In this document: piece by piece, positions 44,701-54,545 of the stretch
Layout of the letters: each line of letters begins with the position of its first letter
Position numbering within the stretch: position 1 is the stretch's first letter
Assembly (NCBI GenBank): GCA_021166835.1
Contig: JAJPEN010000088.1
Coordinates: forward strand, 1 to 56,797
Source: Burkholderiaceae bacterium
GTDB lineage: Bacteria > Pseudomonadota > Gammaproteobacteria > Burkholderiales > Burkholderiaceae
DNA: 56,797 nt
Reading direction: 5' to 3'
Notes under the pieces: generated by a model
Seen by the model: the letters and a program-made list of their open reading frames with translations, nothing else
Told to the model about the DNA's origin: nothing
The model's database searches: none
Program-made: the position numbers and the translations under genes

Positions 44701-45845
44701 GCGCGGCACGCGCCGAAGCGCAATCGGCCAGCGAGATGAAGGACGAGTTCCTCGCGGTGATGTCGCACGAGCTGAAGCACCCGCTGAACCTGATCCAGCT
44801 CAATGCCGAGCTGCTTGCCCGCCTCCCCGAGGCAGGGGAGATTCCGGAAGTCGCCCGGGCGGCGATGGCAATCCGCCAATCGGTGCTCGGCCAGGCGCAG
44901 ATCATCGACGACCTGCTCGATCTGTCGAGGATCAACACGGGCAAGCTGCGATTGCAGATGCGCGAATTCGACGCCTGCGACACGCTGCGCGCGATCGTCG
45001 CGACGATGGCGGAGGAGGCCGCAGGCAAGCGCATCGCGCTGTCGCTCGACGTTCCCGACGCGCCGCTGCGCCTCGAAGCCGATCCGATCCGTTTCGAGCA
45101 GATCGTCTGGAACCTGCTGAGCAACGCGCTGAAGTTCTCCTCCGAGGGAGACCGCGTCGACGTACGGCTGGCCGGAGAGGGGCGCGATGTCCGACTCGAT
45201 GTGCGCGACACGGGTGCCGGCATCGAGCCCGCCATGCTCGGGCGAATCTTCGGGATGTTCGTGCAGGCCGAGCCGTCGTCGACGCGCCGCCAGGGCGGGC
45301 TCGGCGTGGGTCTCGCCGTGGTGCGGCACCTCGTCGACGCGCACGGCGGAAGCATCGAGGCGCACTCCGAGGGGCTCGGCAAAGGGAGCGTCTTCACGGT
45401 CTGGCTTCCGTCGAAGGCGATGCCGTCCGCATCGCCGTACGCGTCCGCGGCCCGCCCCTCGCTCGTCGGCAAGCGGGTGCTCGTCGTCGACGACGACGAG
45501 GCGAGCGCCGAGGTGCTGCGCCACCTGCTCGAGCTGGAAGGCGCGGGCGTCGTCCAGGCGAACGACGCGCACGGGGCGCTGGACGCGCTGCGTGCCGAGC
45601 GCTTCGATGCGCTCGTCACCGACATCGCGATGCCCGGTCTCGATGGATTCCAGCTCCTCTCGCGATTGCGCGCCGACCCCGGGCTGCGCGACCTGCGCGT
45701 CATCGCGCTCACCGGCGCCGGACGCGCTGCCGATGCGCGCCGCAGCGCGGAAGCCGGCTTCGACGGGCACCTGACGAAACCGCTGCAGCTCGACGAGTTG
45801 CTGCGCGTGCTGCACAAGGTGCTCGGAGCCTCTCCGACCCCCTGA
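41745..45845 (+). CDS. CheB-CheR-PAS-histidine kinase-receiver hybrid sensor
   Basis: This 1366-residue multidomain protein runs in order: CheB methylesterase (Ser29, His56; about 20-210), CheR methyltransferase (about 225-490, SAM motif VAGCSSGEEAYSIAI), and a PAS-like segment. A long coiled coil follows (about 663-747, repeated NEELxxxxEEL), then two PAS domains (about 748-850 and 863-985). The C-terminal part has a HisKA domain (His1008 in MSHELKHP), HATPase (DTGAGI, GGLGVGLAVV) and a receiver with Asp1293 in VTDIAMP. Such proteins couple methylation-type adaptation enzymes to a hybrid kinase. No chemoreceptor, CheA or CheW is nearby. It may sense redox or ligands through PAS and feed a separate response regulator. 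Confidence 0.92.
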   Translation: MRSDSAPSVSGGTSIPSSLDFLVVGLGASAGGLRALQAFFEAMPAEPGAAFVVVVHLSPTHLSSLPSLLQAKTAMPVTAIEKPMPIEKNHVYVIAPNRLLTMNDDFLQPIEMPPQERGLAIDRFFRSLANVHRNHAVAVVLSGASSDGALGLRAIREQGGLCLVQQPDDAEFDGMPRAAIASGCADWVLPVTGMPARIGELVRTTREIRLPPIDDEAEASAIVEPHAARIAESTLREILLLLRARTGHDFRKYKRATLLRRLERRLQVHGVPTLPAYLQLLQRDTDEAHALLKDLLIGVTNFFRNPEAFDALMHEAIPKIFEQAGDGSVRAWVAGCSSGEEAYSIAILLCEHAATLPYPPRIQVFATDIDEVAIEIARIGQYPAAIEVDVTPVRLRRFFDRDPAGQYRIRKEVREKVMFAPHNLLRDPPFSKLDLICCRNLLIYLDRSIHASVLGGFHFALRPGGYLFLGSSESVDTTAELYAVVDKKHRIFRSTATTRAPRPLPHLDTTPAPARPLAALDAGAPARQHSPGELHRRLVARYAPTVLVDANGNILDVSPQAARYLQVPGGEPSLHLADLVRPELRAELRAAMFQAIAEGRVVHSRSVRVERDGRGYLAGVTARWVGEEDNGTRLLLVAFEEVEEAAGAPVAAAGGEDPVVAHLEEELRRLREQLQTTIEQSDTSTEELKASNEELQAINEELRAATEELETSKEELQSINEELLTVNAELKLKIEEKGKINDDLQNLVSATDIATVFVDRAMTIKRFTPPATRLFNLIPGDVGRSLLDIRHRLHYDSLAADAAEAFQSLRVIEREVGSEDGRWYLARVLPYRTVEDRIDGAVLSFVDITTRRRAEEDVRRLSESARDFAMITVDLEGRITTWNVGAERVFGYAADEVQGRSLSLVFAPADVEQGVFDDEMRIAREEGRASDERWLLRKDGTPIFCSGILAPLYEGPRLCGYGKIARDITLAKKADVARETLLRSESAARAEAQSASEMKDEFLAVMSHELKHPLNLIQLNAELLARLPEAGEIPEVARAAMAIRQSVLGQAQIIDDLLDLSRINTGKLRLQMREFDACDTLRAIVATMAEEAAGKRIALSLDVPDAPLRLEADPIRFEQIVWNLLSNALKFSSEGDRVDVRLAGEGRDVRLDVRDTGAGIEPAMLGRIFGMFVQAEPSSTRRQGGLGVGLAVVRHLVDAHGGSIEAHSEGLGKGSVFTVWLPSKAMPSASPYASAARPSLVGKRVLVVDDDEASAEVLRHLLELEGAGVVQANDAHGALDALRAERFDALVTDIAMPGLDGFQLLSRLRADPGLRDLRVIALTGAGRAADARRSAEAGFDGHLTKPLQLDELLRVLHKVLGASPTP

Positions 45846-45852
45846 ACCCGTC

Positions 45853-45866
45853 TTGATTCACATCAA
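45853..45866. promoter_or_regulatory. FNR/Anr-type box upstream of hcrCAB
   Basis: TTGATTCACATCAA is a perfect match to the FNR consensus TTGAT-N4-ATCAA, about 107 bp upstream of the hcrC ATG and 8 bp after the kinase stop. A site centred at -41.5 would place the transcription start near 45901. The downstream -10 (CAAGAT, 45889-45894) is weak, as usual for activated promoters. Confidence 0.75.
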
Positions 45867-45972
45867 GGGCAACCCGGTCGGGCGCGGACAAGATGTTTAC
45901 CTGATCAACAATTTCGGCAACAACTCCGCCCGGAGCGGTTGCCGGCCGTTACGCTCGGCAGGAGGCGGGGCA

Positions 45973-46533
45973 ATGGCATCGATTCTGGCGGAAGACTCCA
46001 CGGTGGTGGACGGCCCGGGCGCCGCAGCCCCGTCCCCGAAGCAGAAGAAGAAGCGCGCACGCTCGATCCTCGGCGTGATCGTCAACGGCCGCGAGCGCGA
46101 GGACGTCGTCCCCGACGGCATGCTGCTGCTCGACTACCTGCGCGAGGTGGTCGGTCTCACCGGCACCAAGCAGGGCTGCGACGGTGGCGAGTGCGGCGCC
46201 TGCACGGTGCTGGTCGACGACAAGCCCCGCCTGTCGTGCTCGACGCTGGCCGCGCAGATGGAAGGCCGGCGCATCGAGACCGTCGAGGGTCTGGCGCACG
46301 GCGGACGGATGAGCGCGCTGCAGCAGGCCTTCCACGAGAAGCTCGGCGCGCAGTGCGGCTACTGCACGCCCGGAATGATCACCACCGCCGAAGCGCTGCT
46401 GCGGCGCAATCCCGATCCCAGCCGCGACGAGATCAAGGCGGCGCTCGGCGGCAACCTGTGCCGCTGCACCGGCTACGTGAAGATCATCGAGTCGGTGGAG
46501 ACGGCCGCCGCCGCGCGCAAGGTGGCGCCATGA
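45973..46533 (+). CDS. hcrC: 4-hydroxybenzoyl-CoA reductase, gamma (2Fe-2S) subunit
   Basis: This 186-residue ferredoxin-like subunit of the xanthine oxidase family has the plant-type cluster Cys69, Cys74, Cys77 and Cys89 (CDGGECGAC...C) and the second cluster Cys128/Cys131 and Cys163/Cys165 (CGYC, CRC). It passes electrons to the molybdenum site. The N-terminal 30 residues are a variable, lysine-rich extension. ATG at 45973 has AGGAGG upstream. It is the first gene of an hcrCAB-marR run with overlapping junctions. Confidence 0.9.
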   Translation: MASILAEDSTVVDGPGAAAPSPKQKKKRARSILGVIVNGREREDVVPDGMLLLDYLREVVGLTGTKQGCDGGECGACTVLVDDKPRLSCSTLAAQMEGRRIETVEGLAHGGRMSALQQAFHEKLGAQCGYCTPGMITTAEALLRRNPDPSRDEIKAALGGNLCRCTGYVKIIESVETAAAARKVAP

Positions 46534-48848
46534 GCATCGCGCAGCTCGAGAAGACTCGCGTCGGCACGGTGGGCGTGCGCACGCCGCTGATCGACGGCGT
46601 CGACAAGGTCACCGGCCGCGCGAAGTACACCGCCGACCTGCCCGCGGTGGGCGCACTGTGCGGCCGCATCCTGCGCTCCACCGAGCCGCACGCACGCCTG
46701 CTGGTCGTCGACACCTCGGCCGCCGAAGCACTGCCCGGCGTGGTGGCGGTCGTCACCGGCGACGACTGCCGCATCCCCTTCGGCGTGCTGCCGATCGCCG
46801 AGAACGAGTTTCCGCTGGCGCGCGAGAAGGTGCGCTACCGCGGCGACCCGATCGCGGCCGTGGCCGCCGTCGACGAGGCCACCGCCGCGCGCGCGCTCGA
46901 ACTGATCCGCGTCGAGTACGAGAAGCTGCCGGCCTATTTCGACGCGAAGAAGGCGATGAAGCCGGGCGCCGAGCCGATCCACGCCGAGAAGCCCAACAAC
47001 GTGCTGCGCGAAGTGCACGCCGAGTTCGGCGACACGGCAGCCGGCTTCGCCGCCGCGTATCTCGTGCGCGAGAAGAGCTACGACTACGCCGAAGTCTGCC
47101 ACGCGCAGATGGAGCCCAACGCCACGCTCGCCGAGTACGACCCCGAGCGCGGCCACCTGACGCTGCACACGACCACGCAGGTCCCCTACTACGTGCTGCT
47201 GAAAGTCGCGCAGTGCCTCGAGATGGACCAGGCGCACATCCGCGTCGTCAAGCCCTTCCTCGGCGGCGGCTTCGGCCAGCGCACCGAGGCGCTGCACTTC
47301 GAGATCATCGCGGCGCTGCTCGCGCGCAAGGCGGGCGGCACCGTGCGCCTGCTGCAGACACGCGAGGAAACCTTCATCGCGCATCGCGGCCGTCCCGACA
47401 CGAAGGTCACCGTCAAGCTCGGCATGACGCGCGAGGGCAGGCTCACCGCCTGCCACCTGCAGGCCACGCAGGAAGGCGGCGCCTACGCGGGCTACGGAAT
47501 CATCACGATCCTCTACACCGGTTCGCTGCTGCACGGCATCTACGACATCCCGGCGATCAAGCACGACGCCTGGCGCGTCTACACCAACCTGCCGCCCTGC
47601 GGCGCACAGCGTGGCCACGGCACGGTCGACGCGCGCGCGGCCTTCGAATCGCTGATGAACGAGATGGCCGACGAACTGGGCATCGACCACATCGTCGTGC
47701 GCCAGAGAAACCTGCTGCCCGAGATCCCCTACGTCACCGCCTACGCGCAGCGGGTGATGAGCTACGGACTGCCCGAATGCCTGGAGAAGGTGAAGAAGGC
47801 TTCCGGCTGGGACGAGCGGCGCGGGAAGATGCCCAAAGGACGCGGGCTCGGCATCGCCTGTTCGCACTTCGTCTCGGGCACGACGACGCCGAAGCACTGG
47901 ACCGGCGAGCCGCACGCGGTGGTCAACCTGCGCCTGGATTTCGACGGCGGCATCACCGTGCTGACCGGCGCCGCCGACATCGGCCAGGGCTCGAACACGA
48001 TGGCCGCGCAGATGATCGCCGAAACGATGGGCGTCGACTGGCAGCGCATCCGCGTCGTATCCGCCGACAGCGCGCTCACCCCGAAGGACAACGGCAGCTA
48101 TTCGTCGCGCGTCACCTTCATGGTCGGCAATGCGGCGATCGACGCCGCTCGGCAGCTCGAGAAGATCCTGATCGACGCGGCAGCCGCGAAGCTCGAGGCG
48201 AGTTCGCAGGACATCGAGCGCGAAGGCGAGATGTTCCGCGTCGCCGGTACCGACAAGGAACTGCACTTCCACGACGTGGTCAAGGCCGCGCTCGTCGACA
48301 CCGGACCGATCACGGTGAAGGGCACCTTCACCAGCCCGAAGGAATTCATGGGCAGCAAGGAGATCCGCGCCAGCGCGATCGGCGCGACGATGGGCTTCTG
48401 CTACGCCGCGCAGGTCGTCGAATGCTCGGTGGACGAAGTCACCGGCAAGGTCACGGCCGAGAAAGTGTGGGTGGCGGTCGACGTCGGCCGCGCGCTCAAT
48501 CCGCTCGCCGTAGAGGGCCAGGTGCAGGGCGGCGTGTGGATGGGCATGGGACAGGCGCTGTCCGAGCGAACCTTCTACAGCGAAGGCCGGATGATGCACG
48601 GCAACCTGCTCGACTACCGCGTGCCGACGATGGTCGAGAGCCCCGACATCGAAGTGCTGATCGTCGAGAGCATCGACCCGAACGGGCCTTTCGGCGCGAA
48701 GGAAGCGAGCGAAGGAATGCTCGCCGGATTCCTGCCGGCGCTGGCCGACGCCGTGCACGAAGCGGTCGGCGTGCGCGCCTACACGATGCCGCTGAACCCC
48801 GAGTGCATGAGCGACCTGCTCGAGGCCCGCGAAGGAGCGCAAGCATGA
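46530..48848 (+). CDS. hcrA: 4-hydroxybenzoyl-CoA reductase, alpha (molybdenum) subunit
   Basis: This 772-residue molybdopterin subunit has the N-terminal [16 protein letters not shown], the FLGGGFGQR Mo-pterin contact, AHRGRPDTK and the C-terminal active-site region [11 protein letters not shown] with the catalytic Glu. In 4-hydroxybenzoyl-CoA reductase this subunit removes the phenolic hydroxyl, giving benzoyl-CoA, using reduced ferredoxin. The overall pattern fits that enzyme because the beta subunit carries the diagnostic extra 4Fe-4S cluster. Start and stop overlap their neighbours as ATGA. Confidence 0.88.
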   Translation: MSIAQLEKTRVGTVGVRTPLIDGVDKVTGRAKYTADLPAVGALCGRILRSTEPHARLLVVDTSAAEALPGVVAVVTGDDCRIPFGVLPIAENEFPLAREKVRYRGDPIAAVAAVDEATAARALELIRVEYEKLPAYFDAKKAMKPGAEPIHAEKPNNVLREVHAEFGDTAAGFAAAYLVREKSYDYAEVCHAQMEPNATLAEYDPERGHLTLHTTTQVPYYVLLKVAQCLEMDQAHIRVVKPFLGGGFGQRTEALHFEIIAALLARKAGGTVRLLQTREETFIAHRGRPDTKVTVKLGMTREGRLTACHLQATQEGGAYAGYGIITILYTGSLLHGIYDIPAIKHDAWRVYTNLPPCGAQRGHGTVDARAAFESLMNEMADELGIDHIVVRQRNLLPEIPYVTAYAQRVMSYGLPECLEKVKKASGWDERRGKMPKGRGLGIACSHFVSGTTTPKHWTGEPHAVVNLRLDFDGGITVLTGAADIGQGSNTMAAQMIAETMGVDWQRIRVVSADSALTPKDNGSYSSRVTFMVGNAAIDAARQLEKILIDAAAAKLEASSQDIEREGEMFRVAGTDKELHFHDVVKAALVDTGPITVKGTFTSPKEFMGSKEIRASAIGATMGFCYAAQVVECSVDEVTGKVTAEKVWVAVDVGRALNPLAVEGQVQGGVWMGMGQALSERTFYSEGRMMHGNLLDYRVPTMVESPDIEVLIVESIDPNGPFGAKEASEGMLAGFLPALADAVHEAVGVRAYTMPLNPECMSDLLEAREGAQA

Positions 48849-49846
48849 ACCTGATGCCCGAACTGCGGCTGCATCGCCCCGAGACGCTCGACGAGGCGGT
48901 GCGCCTGAAGGCCGCGCTCTCCGGCGCGCGCTTCGTCGCCGGCGGCACCGACCTGCTCGTCAACCTGCGGCGCGGACTCGGCGAACCCGCCGACCTGATC
49001 GACCTCGGCGCGATCGCCGATCTCGCCTCGGTGCGGCGCGTCGAAGGCGCGCTGTGGCTGGGCGCCGGCGTCACGCTCGACGAACTCGCGCAGCACCCCG
49101 AGGTGCTCGCCCACTACCCTGCGGTGGCGCGGGCGGCGCTGCAGGTCGCCGGACCGAACCACCGCGCCGCCGCCACGCTCGGCGGCAATCTGTGCCAGGA
49201 CACGCGCTGCGTCTTCTTCAACCAGAGCGACTGGTGGCGCAAGGGCAACGGCTACTGCCTGAAGTACAAGGGCGACAAGTGCCACGTCGTCGTCAAGAGC
49301 GACCGCTGCTACGCCACCTATCACGGCGACGTCGCGCCGGTGCTGATGGTGCTCGGCGCCGAAGCCGTGATCGCCACGCAGGGCGGGGCACGGCGCGCGA
49401 AGATCGCCCAGTTGTATCGCGAGGATGGCGCGGCGCACCTGACGCTCGCACCCGGTGAAGCGCTGGCCGCGGTCGTCCTGCCGGCGATGGACGGATGGCG
49501 CGCCGGCTACGCGAAGATGAGAGAGCGCGACGCGGTCGACTTCCCGCTGGCGGGCATCGCCGCCGCACTGCGACGCGACGGCGACCGGATCGGCGAACTG
49601 CGCGTGGCGGTCACCGGCACCAACTCGGCGCCGCTCGTGGTGCCGACGGCCGGACTCGCCGGGCGCGCGTGGGACGACGCGGCGGCGGCCGATCTCGTCG
49701 CCGTCCTCGGCAAGACGGGCAATCCGCTGAAGACGACGGTGGTCGGCGCCAAGTATCGTCGGCGCGTGATGAGGGCCATCGCGCGTAGGCTGATCGACAC
49801 GCTGTGGGACGAAGCGGCGCAGGCCGACGGCGCGGCGCGAGCGTGA
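48845..49846 (+). CDS. hcrB: 4-hydroxybenzoyl-CoA reductase, beta (FAD, 4Fe-4S) subunit
   Basis: This 333-residue flavoprotein of the CO-dehydrogenase medium-subunit family has FAD loops FVAGGTDLL and TLGGNLC. It carries the insertion unique to 4-hydroxybenzoyl-CoA reductases: Cys122, Cys138, Cys146 and Cys155 ([28 protein letters not shown]). These ligate a 4Fe-4S cluster that allows low-potential ferredoxin to drive the reduction. This insertion is the best evidence for the operon's function and implies anaerobic or microaerobic aromatic metabolism. No 4-hydroxybenzoate-CoA ligase or benzoyl-CoA reductase is in the window. Confidence 0.92.
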   Translation: MNLMPELRLHRPETLDEAVRLKAALSGARFVAGGTDLLVNLRRGLGEPADLIDLGAIADLASVRRVEGALWLGAGVTLDELAQHPEVLAHYPAVARAALQVAGPNHRAAATLGGNLCQDTRCVFFNQSDWWRKGNGYCLKYKGDKCHVVVKSDRCYATYHGDVAPVLMVLGAEAVIATQGGARRAKIAQLYREDGAAHLTLAPGEALAAVVLPAMDGWRAGYAKMRERDAVDFPLAGIAAALRRDGDRIGELRVAVTGTNSAPLVVPTAGLAGRAWDDAAAADLVAVLGKTGNPLKTTVVGAKYRRRVMRAIARRLIDTLWDEAAQADGAARA

Positions 49847-50451
49847 AGCGGGCGGCGGAGACGGCGGAAGCGCGGGCCACAGGTCCGGAGGTCTCGCGCG
49901 GCGACGCATCGCCGCATCACGAGGTCTCGCGAAGCAAACGATCGGCAGGCGCTGAGACACGCACTGAGGCACGCACTGAGGCACGCGCTGAGACACGCGC
50001 CGAGGCACGCACCGGCCAGCCGGTGTCCTTCGGACTGCTGCCGCAGGTGCTCGGCTACCACCTGCGTCGAACGCAGGTCGCGATCTTCCGGCACTTCTCG
50101 CGCACCGTCGGCGCCGAGATGGACATCACGCCGGGCCTGCTCGGCATGCTGCAGGTGATCGAGGCCAACCCGGGGCTAGCGCAGAGCCGCCTGGCCGAAG
50201 CGATGGAGGTCGACCGCTCGGCGATCGTCAAGGTCGTCGACCAGCTCGAAGGCCGCGGCCTCATCGTTCGCGAGCCCTCGCCTTACGACAAGCGCAGTTA
50301 CAGCATCCGGCTCACCGACGCCGGTGCGTCGGCGCTGCGGCGGATGAAGACGCTGATGATGCGGCACGAGGACGAGTTCACGGCGGTGCTGTCGGAGAAG
50401 GAGCGGCGGCAGCTGATCGAACTGCTGGCGAGGCTGCACGGGGGGCGGTAG
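49843..50451 (+). CDS. MarR-family regulator with tandem-repeat N-terminal tail
   Basis: This 202-residue regulator has a winged-helix MarR domain from about residue 60 (LLGMLQVIEANPGLAQSRLAEAMEVDRSAIVKVVDQLEGRGLI, then DKRSY wing). GTG at 49843 overlaps the hcrB stop as GTGA. The N-terminal 55 residues are disordered and contain repeats of [AT]E[AT]R encoded by five 12-bp units (49951-50010). It probably represses the hcr operon and responds to an aromatic acid or CoA thioester; direct evidence is lacking. A start nearer the domain is possible. Confidence 0.88.
   Translation: MKRAAETAEARATGPEVSRGDASPHHEVSRSKRSAGAETRTEARTEARAETRAEARTGQPVSFGLLPQVLGYHLRRTQVAIFRHFSRTVGAEMDITPGLLGMLQVIEANPGLAQSRLAEAMEVDRSAIVKVVDQLEGRGLIVREPSPYDKRSYSIRLTDAGASALRRMKTLMMRHEDEFTAVLSEKERRQLIELLARLHGGR
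49951..50010 (+). repeat. Five 12-bp tandem repeats within the MarR gene
   Basis: Units of the form gctgagacacgc/actgaggcacgc repeat five times without a gap, encoding the AETR/TEAR-type tail of the MarR protein (residues 37-56). Being multiples of three, copy-number changes would keep the frame. Confidence 0.85.
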
Positions 50452-50536
50452 GGGGGTACGGTGGGCCGTCCACGCGGCGTTGCAACGCGCGGCACGGATG
50501 CCGGCGCAACACGTCGCGCGAGTCGACGCTGCCTGC

Positions 50537-50601
50537 GCTGCAGAATGCTGCATTTTCGGTTGCGCAAACCGTTTCGCGCACTCAAACGCCGCCTTTCGCA
50601 G
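50537..50601. repeat. Dispersed intergenic repeat, copy B
   Basis: About 65 bp in the 227-bp spacer after the MarR gene matches 37445-37509 in block order. It contains the inverted repeat TGCAG-AATG-CTGCA at its left end. No gene is seen in this spacer. Confidence 0.5.
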
Positions 50602-50678
50602 CCCGCGCGTTAGGTACCTGGAATCCACCGGAACGCAGGTGTAGAGTTCCGCCGCCATGGCCGCCGCCGAGGACGCCG

Positions 50679-51110
50679 ATGAAGTCCGCCCGTTTCCCCG
50701 CTGCGTTGTCGCTCGCCGCCTCGCTCGCCCTGCTCGCTGCCGCGCCCGCGTTCGGCGCTGCCGCGGGTGAAGAATGGGAGTACACGATCTCCGTCGAGTC
50801 GGAAGGCATGAAGATGCCGCCGTACCCGGTGAAGATGTGCATGGAAACCGAGCAGGGCGACATCCCGCCGCTCGAATCGAACTGCAAGTTGAAGAACCGC
50901 AGCATCAGCGGCGCAACGACCAGCTTCCACATCGTCTGCGGCCCGCCGGAGCCGGGAGAAGTGAAGGGGCAACTCACGCGTAAGGGCGATCGCGTCGAGG
51001 GCAACTACACCTTCATCAGCGAAGGCGAGCAGATGAAGATGACTACGGTAGGCCGCAGGCTCGGCAAGTGCGATCCGTCGAAGGAGCGGGGGCCGGCCGG
51101 GAAGGGGTGA
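50679..51110 (+). CDS. DUF3617-family exported protein
   Basis: This 143-residue protein has a signal peptide (basic N-terminus, long Ala/Leu core, cleavage near PAFGAAA) and the DUF3617 pattern GEEWEYTISVESEGMKMPPYPVKMCM, with paired cysteines (Cys in KMCM, SNCK, IVCG and GKCD) likely forming disulfides. Function is unknown; family members are small periplasmic proteins. It is a single gene with its own promoter region. Confidence 0.82.
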   Translation: MKSARFPAALSLAASLALLAAAPAFGAAAGEEWEYTISVESEGMKMPPYPVKMCMETEQGDIPPLESNCKLKNRSISGATTSFHIVCGPPEPGEVKGQLTRKGDRVEGNYTFISEGEQMKMTTVGRRLGKCDPSKERGPAGKG

Positions 51111-51149
51111 ACGGGGGACGCGTGAGCGGGCCCCTTGAGGGTGTCAGGG

Positions 51150-51173
51150 TTAAGCATAGACGTCTATGCTTAA
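51150..51173. promoter_or_regulatory. Perfect 24-bp palindrome, probable operator
   Basis: TTAAGCATAGAC is followed immediately by its exact reverse complement, ending 12 bp before the ATG at 51186. Its AT-rich composition differs from its surroundings. This is the expected place for autoregulation of the following AAA/DUF4143-type gene. Confidence 0.7.
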
Positions 51174-51185
51174 ACGCATAACCGC

Positions 51186-51737
51186 ATGAAAGACGTTTCA
51201 AATCAACAAATTGCGGAACATCTTAAGCGGCTGAACACCTGGTGGGAGGACGGCGGCGCGGACGAAGCGACGCAAGCGCTGCGTCCACGAGCCTGTCTGG
51301 AGCCGGTTCGACGGTTGCTACAGGACCCGAACTTGCGCCGCGCTGTCGTCCTCCTCGGCCCGAGGCGCGTGCGCTGTACGCGCAGCGCTTCCATGAAAGG
51401 AGCGCAGTTGAACTACGCGCGCTGGGGAGCGGACCACTGTGAAGTCGACATGGTCGAGTTGTCGCCAGCGCTCGTTCCGACGTCGGCGCTGGAAATCAAG
51501 TGGAGCGACCAATACGTGCAACGGCCCGAAGGGCTCGAGGGCCTGATGAGATTCGCGCGCAAGAACCACCTCGCCCAGGTCTGGGCCACCACGCGTAGCG
51601 CCTTCGGAAAGAGGACCGTCGACGGCACCGAAATCCGTCAATGGCCGGCAGCTGTGCTGGCGTTCCACTACGGCGTGCGTGCGGTGCGTGGCCGCCTCGC
51701 TGGCCATTCGGCCGCGATCAAGGGAATCGAGGCGTAG
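51186..51737 (+). pseudogene. AAA/DUF4143-type ATPase with internal deletion
   Basis: This 183-residue open frame joins the N-terminal start of an AAA/DUF4143-type ATPase (NQQIAEHLKRLNTWWE ... VVLLGPRRV, where GKT should follow) directly to the C-terminal DUF4143 region (LNYARWGADHCEVDMVELSP, ALEIKWSDQYVQRPEGLEGL). Intact relatives are about 400-450 residues, so roughly 230 residues, including Walker A GKT, Walker B and the winged-helix part, are missing. The frame stays open across the junction. It cannot bind ATP and is probably inactive, unless the fused halves have a new role. Confidence 0.65.
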
Positions 51738-51843
51738 ACGACGAACCTCGCGCGGACATCCCGCTTCCGAAAGGGGCATCCCCGCAGACGACCGACCACG
51801 GCCGCTATCGTGTATCGCTTCCCCGACGAGAACGGCGGAACGC

Positions 51844-52440
51844 ATGGCCAGCAACCGCCTGGAAGCCTTCAGCGACGGCGTGATCGCGATCATCATCACG
51901 ATCATGGTCCTCGAGATGAAGGTTCCCCACGGCACGAGCCTGCGGACGCTCGCGCCGCTCGTTCCGGTGTTCCTGAGCTACGTGCTCAGCTTCCTGTACG
52001 TAGGCATCTACTGGAACAATCACCACCACATGTTCCAGGCGGTCGAACACGTCACGGGCGGCATCCTCTGGGCGAACCTGCATCTGCTGTTCTGGCTGTC
52101 GCTGTTTCCCTTCGTCACCGGCTGGATGGGCGAGAACCATTTCGCGCTCGTGCCTTCGGCGCTGTATGGGGGCGTGCTGCTGGCAGCCGCTGTCGCGTAC
52201 TGGATCCTGCAGCAGACGATCATCGCGGCGCAGGGCGCCGACTCGCGATTGAAGGCCGCTGTCGGCAGGGACTGGAAAGGCAAGCTCTCGCCGATCGTCT
52301 ACGCAACCGGGATCGCCTGCGCGCTCTTTCGGCCGTGGGTCGCGCAGGCGCTCTACGTCGCCGTGGCGCTGATCTGGCTCGTGCCGGATCGGCGGATCGA
52401 GAGTGCGCTGCGCGGCAAGGCCGATGTCGATCCGCGATGA
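51844..52440 (+). CDS. TMEM175/DUF1211-type potassium channel-like membrane protein
   Basis: This 198-residue protein has six hydrophobic segments and the family signature RLEAFSDGVIAIIITIMVLEMKVP in its first helix, including the FSD motif that lines the pore in bacterial TMEM175 channels. It also has NNHHHMFQ and LFWLSLFPFVTGWMG. It probably forms a tetrameric potassium-conducting channel in the inner membrane. It is convergent with the peptide ABC operon and separated from it by 31 bp. Confidence 0.88.
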   Translation: MASNRLEAFSDGVIAIIITIMVLEMKVPHGTSLRTLAPLVPVFLSYVLSFLYVGIYWNNHHHMFQAVEHVTGGILWANLHLLFWLSLFPFVTGWMGENHFALVPSALYGGVLLAAAVAYWILQQTIIAAQGADSRLKAAVGRDWKGKLSPIVYATGIACALFRPWVAQALYVAVALIWLVPDRRIESALRGKADVDPR

Positions 52441-53504
52441 CAGCTACCCGTCCGCGAATCGCCCGCGTGCGTCAATGCCTCCAGCACGCGACCCAGTGCC
52501 CGGACGCAGACTCGCGCAGCGGCGGCGTCGCTTCGCGACACTGCGTCTGCGCAACCGGGCAGCGCGTCTGGAAGCGGCATCCGGGCAGCGGGTGCAACGG
52601 ATCCGGCGGTTCGCCGCAGTTCATGATTCGCCGGCGGCAGCGTTGCACGGCCGGATCGGGCACCGGTATCGCCGACAGCAGCGCCTCCGTGTACGGATGC
52701 AGCGGCGAGTCGTAGATCGCATCGCGTCCGGCCAGCTCGACCAGCTTGCCGGCATACAGGATCGCAATGCGGTGCGAGATATGCCGGACAACGGCGAGGT
52801 CGTGCGCGATGAACAGATAGCTCAGCCCGAGCTCGCGCTGCAGGTCCTGAAGGAGATTGACGACCTGCGCCCGGACCGAGACGTCGAGCGCCGACACCGG
52901 TTCGTCGGCGACGATGAACTCGGGACTCAACGCGAGTGCACGCGCGATCCCGATACGCTGACGCTGGCCGCCGGAGAAGGCGTGGGGATACCGGTCAGCG
53001 GCATCGGCAGGCAGGCCGACGCGATGCAGCAGGTCGGCCACCTGCGCAGCTGCTTCGTCCCGTGTACGAGCGCGGCCATGCACGAGCAAAGGCTCGGCCA
53101 CGATGTCGAGCACGCGCATGCGCGGATTCAGGCTCGCGTACGGATCCTGGAAGACGAGCTGCATGTGCTGGCGCAGCTTGCGCAAAGACTCCCCGCGCAA
53201 CTGCGTGATGTCGTTGCCGCGAAAACGGATACTCCCGTTCGAAACCGGCAGGCGTCGCAGTACGGCGCGACCGATCGTCGTCTTCCCCGATCCCGATTCG
53301 CCGACCAGCCCGAGGGTCTCGCCTTTGTGCACGACGAAGGAAACGTCGTCGACCGCATGTACGGTCAACCGCTTCTGCCCCCAGAACCCGGTGCGTCCGA
53401 CCGGAAAGCGCACGCTGAGGTCGCGCACCTCCAGCAGCACCTGCGCTGCGTCCTGCACGCCTTGCGGGCGCGCTGCGCGCTCCCGCAGGCATGAATCGAC
53501 GAAT

Positions 53505-54541
<1,037 letters not shown>

Positions 54542-54545
<4 letters not shown>

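Noticed and set aside
41592..45815. Very long minus-strand open frame opposite the hybrid kinase
   Set aside because: It is a high-GC antisense shadow; the plus strand has a full, ordered set of CheB, CheR, PAS, kinase and receiver motifs.
46473..48842. Long minus-strand open frame opposite hcrA
   Set aside because: No recognisable domains and strongly His/Arg/Ala-biased composition; the plus strand encodes a complete molybdenum subunit.
49951..50010. CRISPR-like repeat array
   Set aside because: The 12-bp units are contiguous without spacers and lie inside a coding frame.
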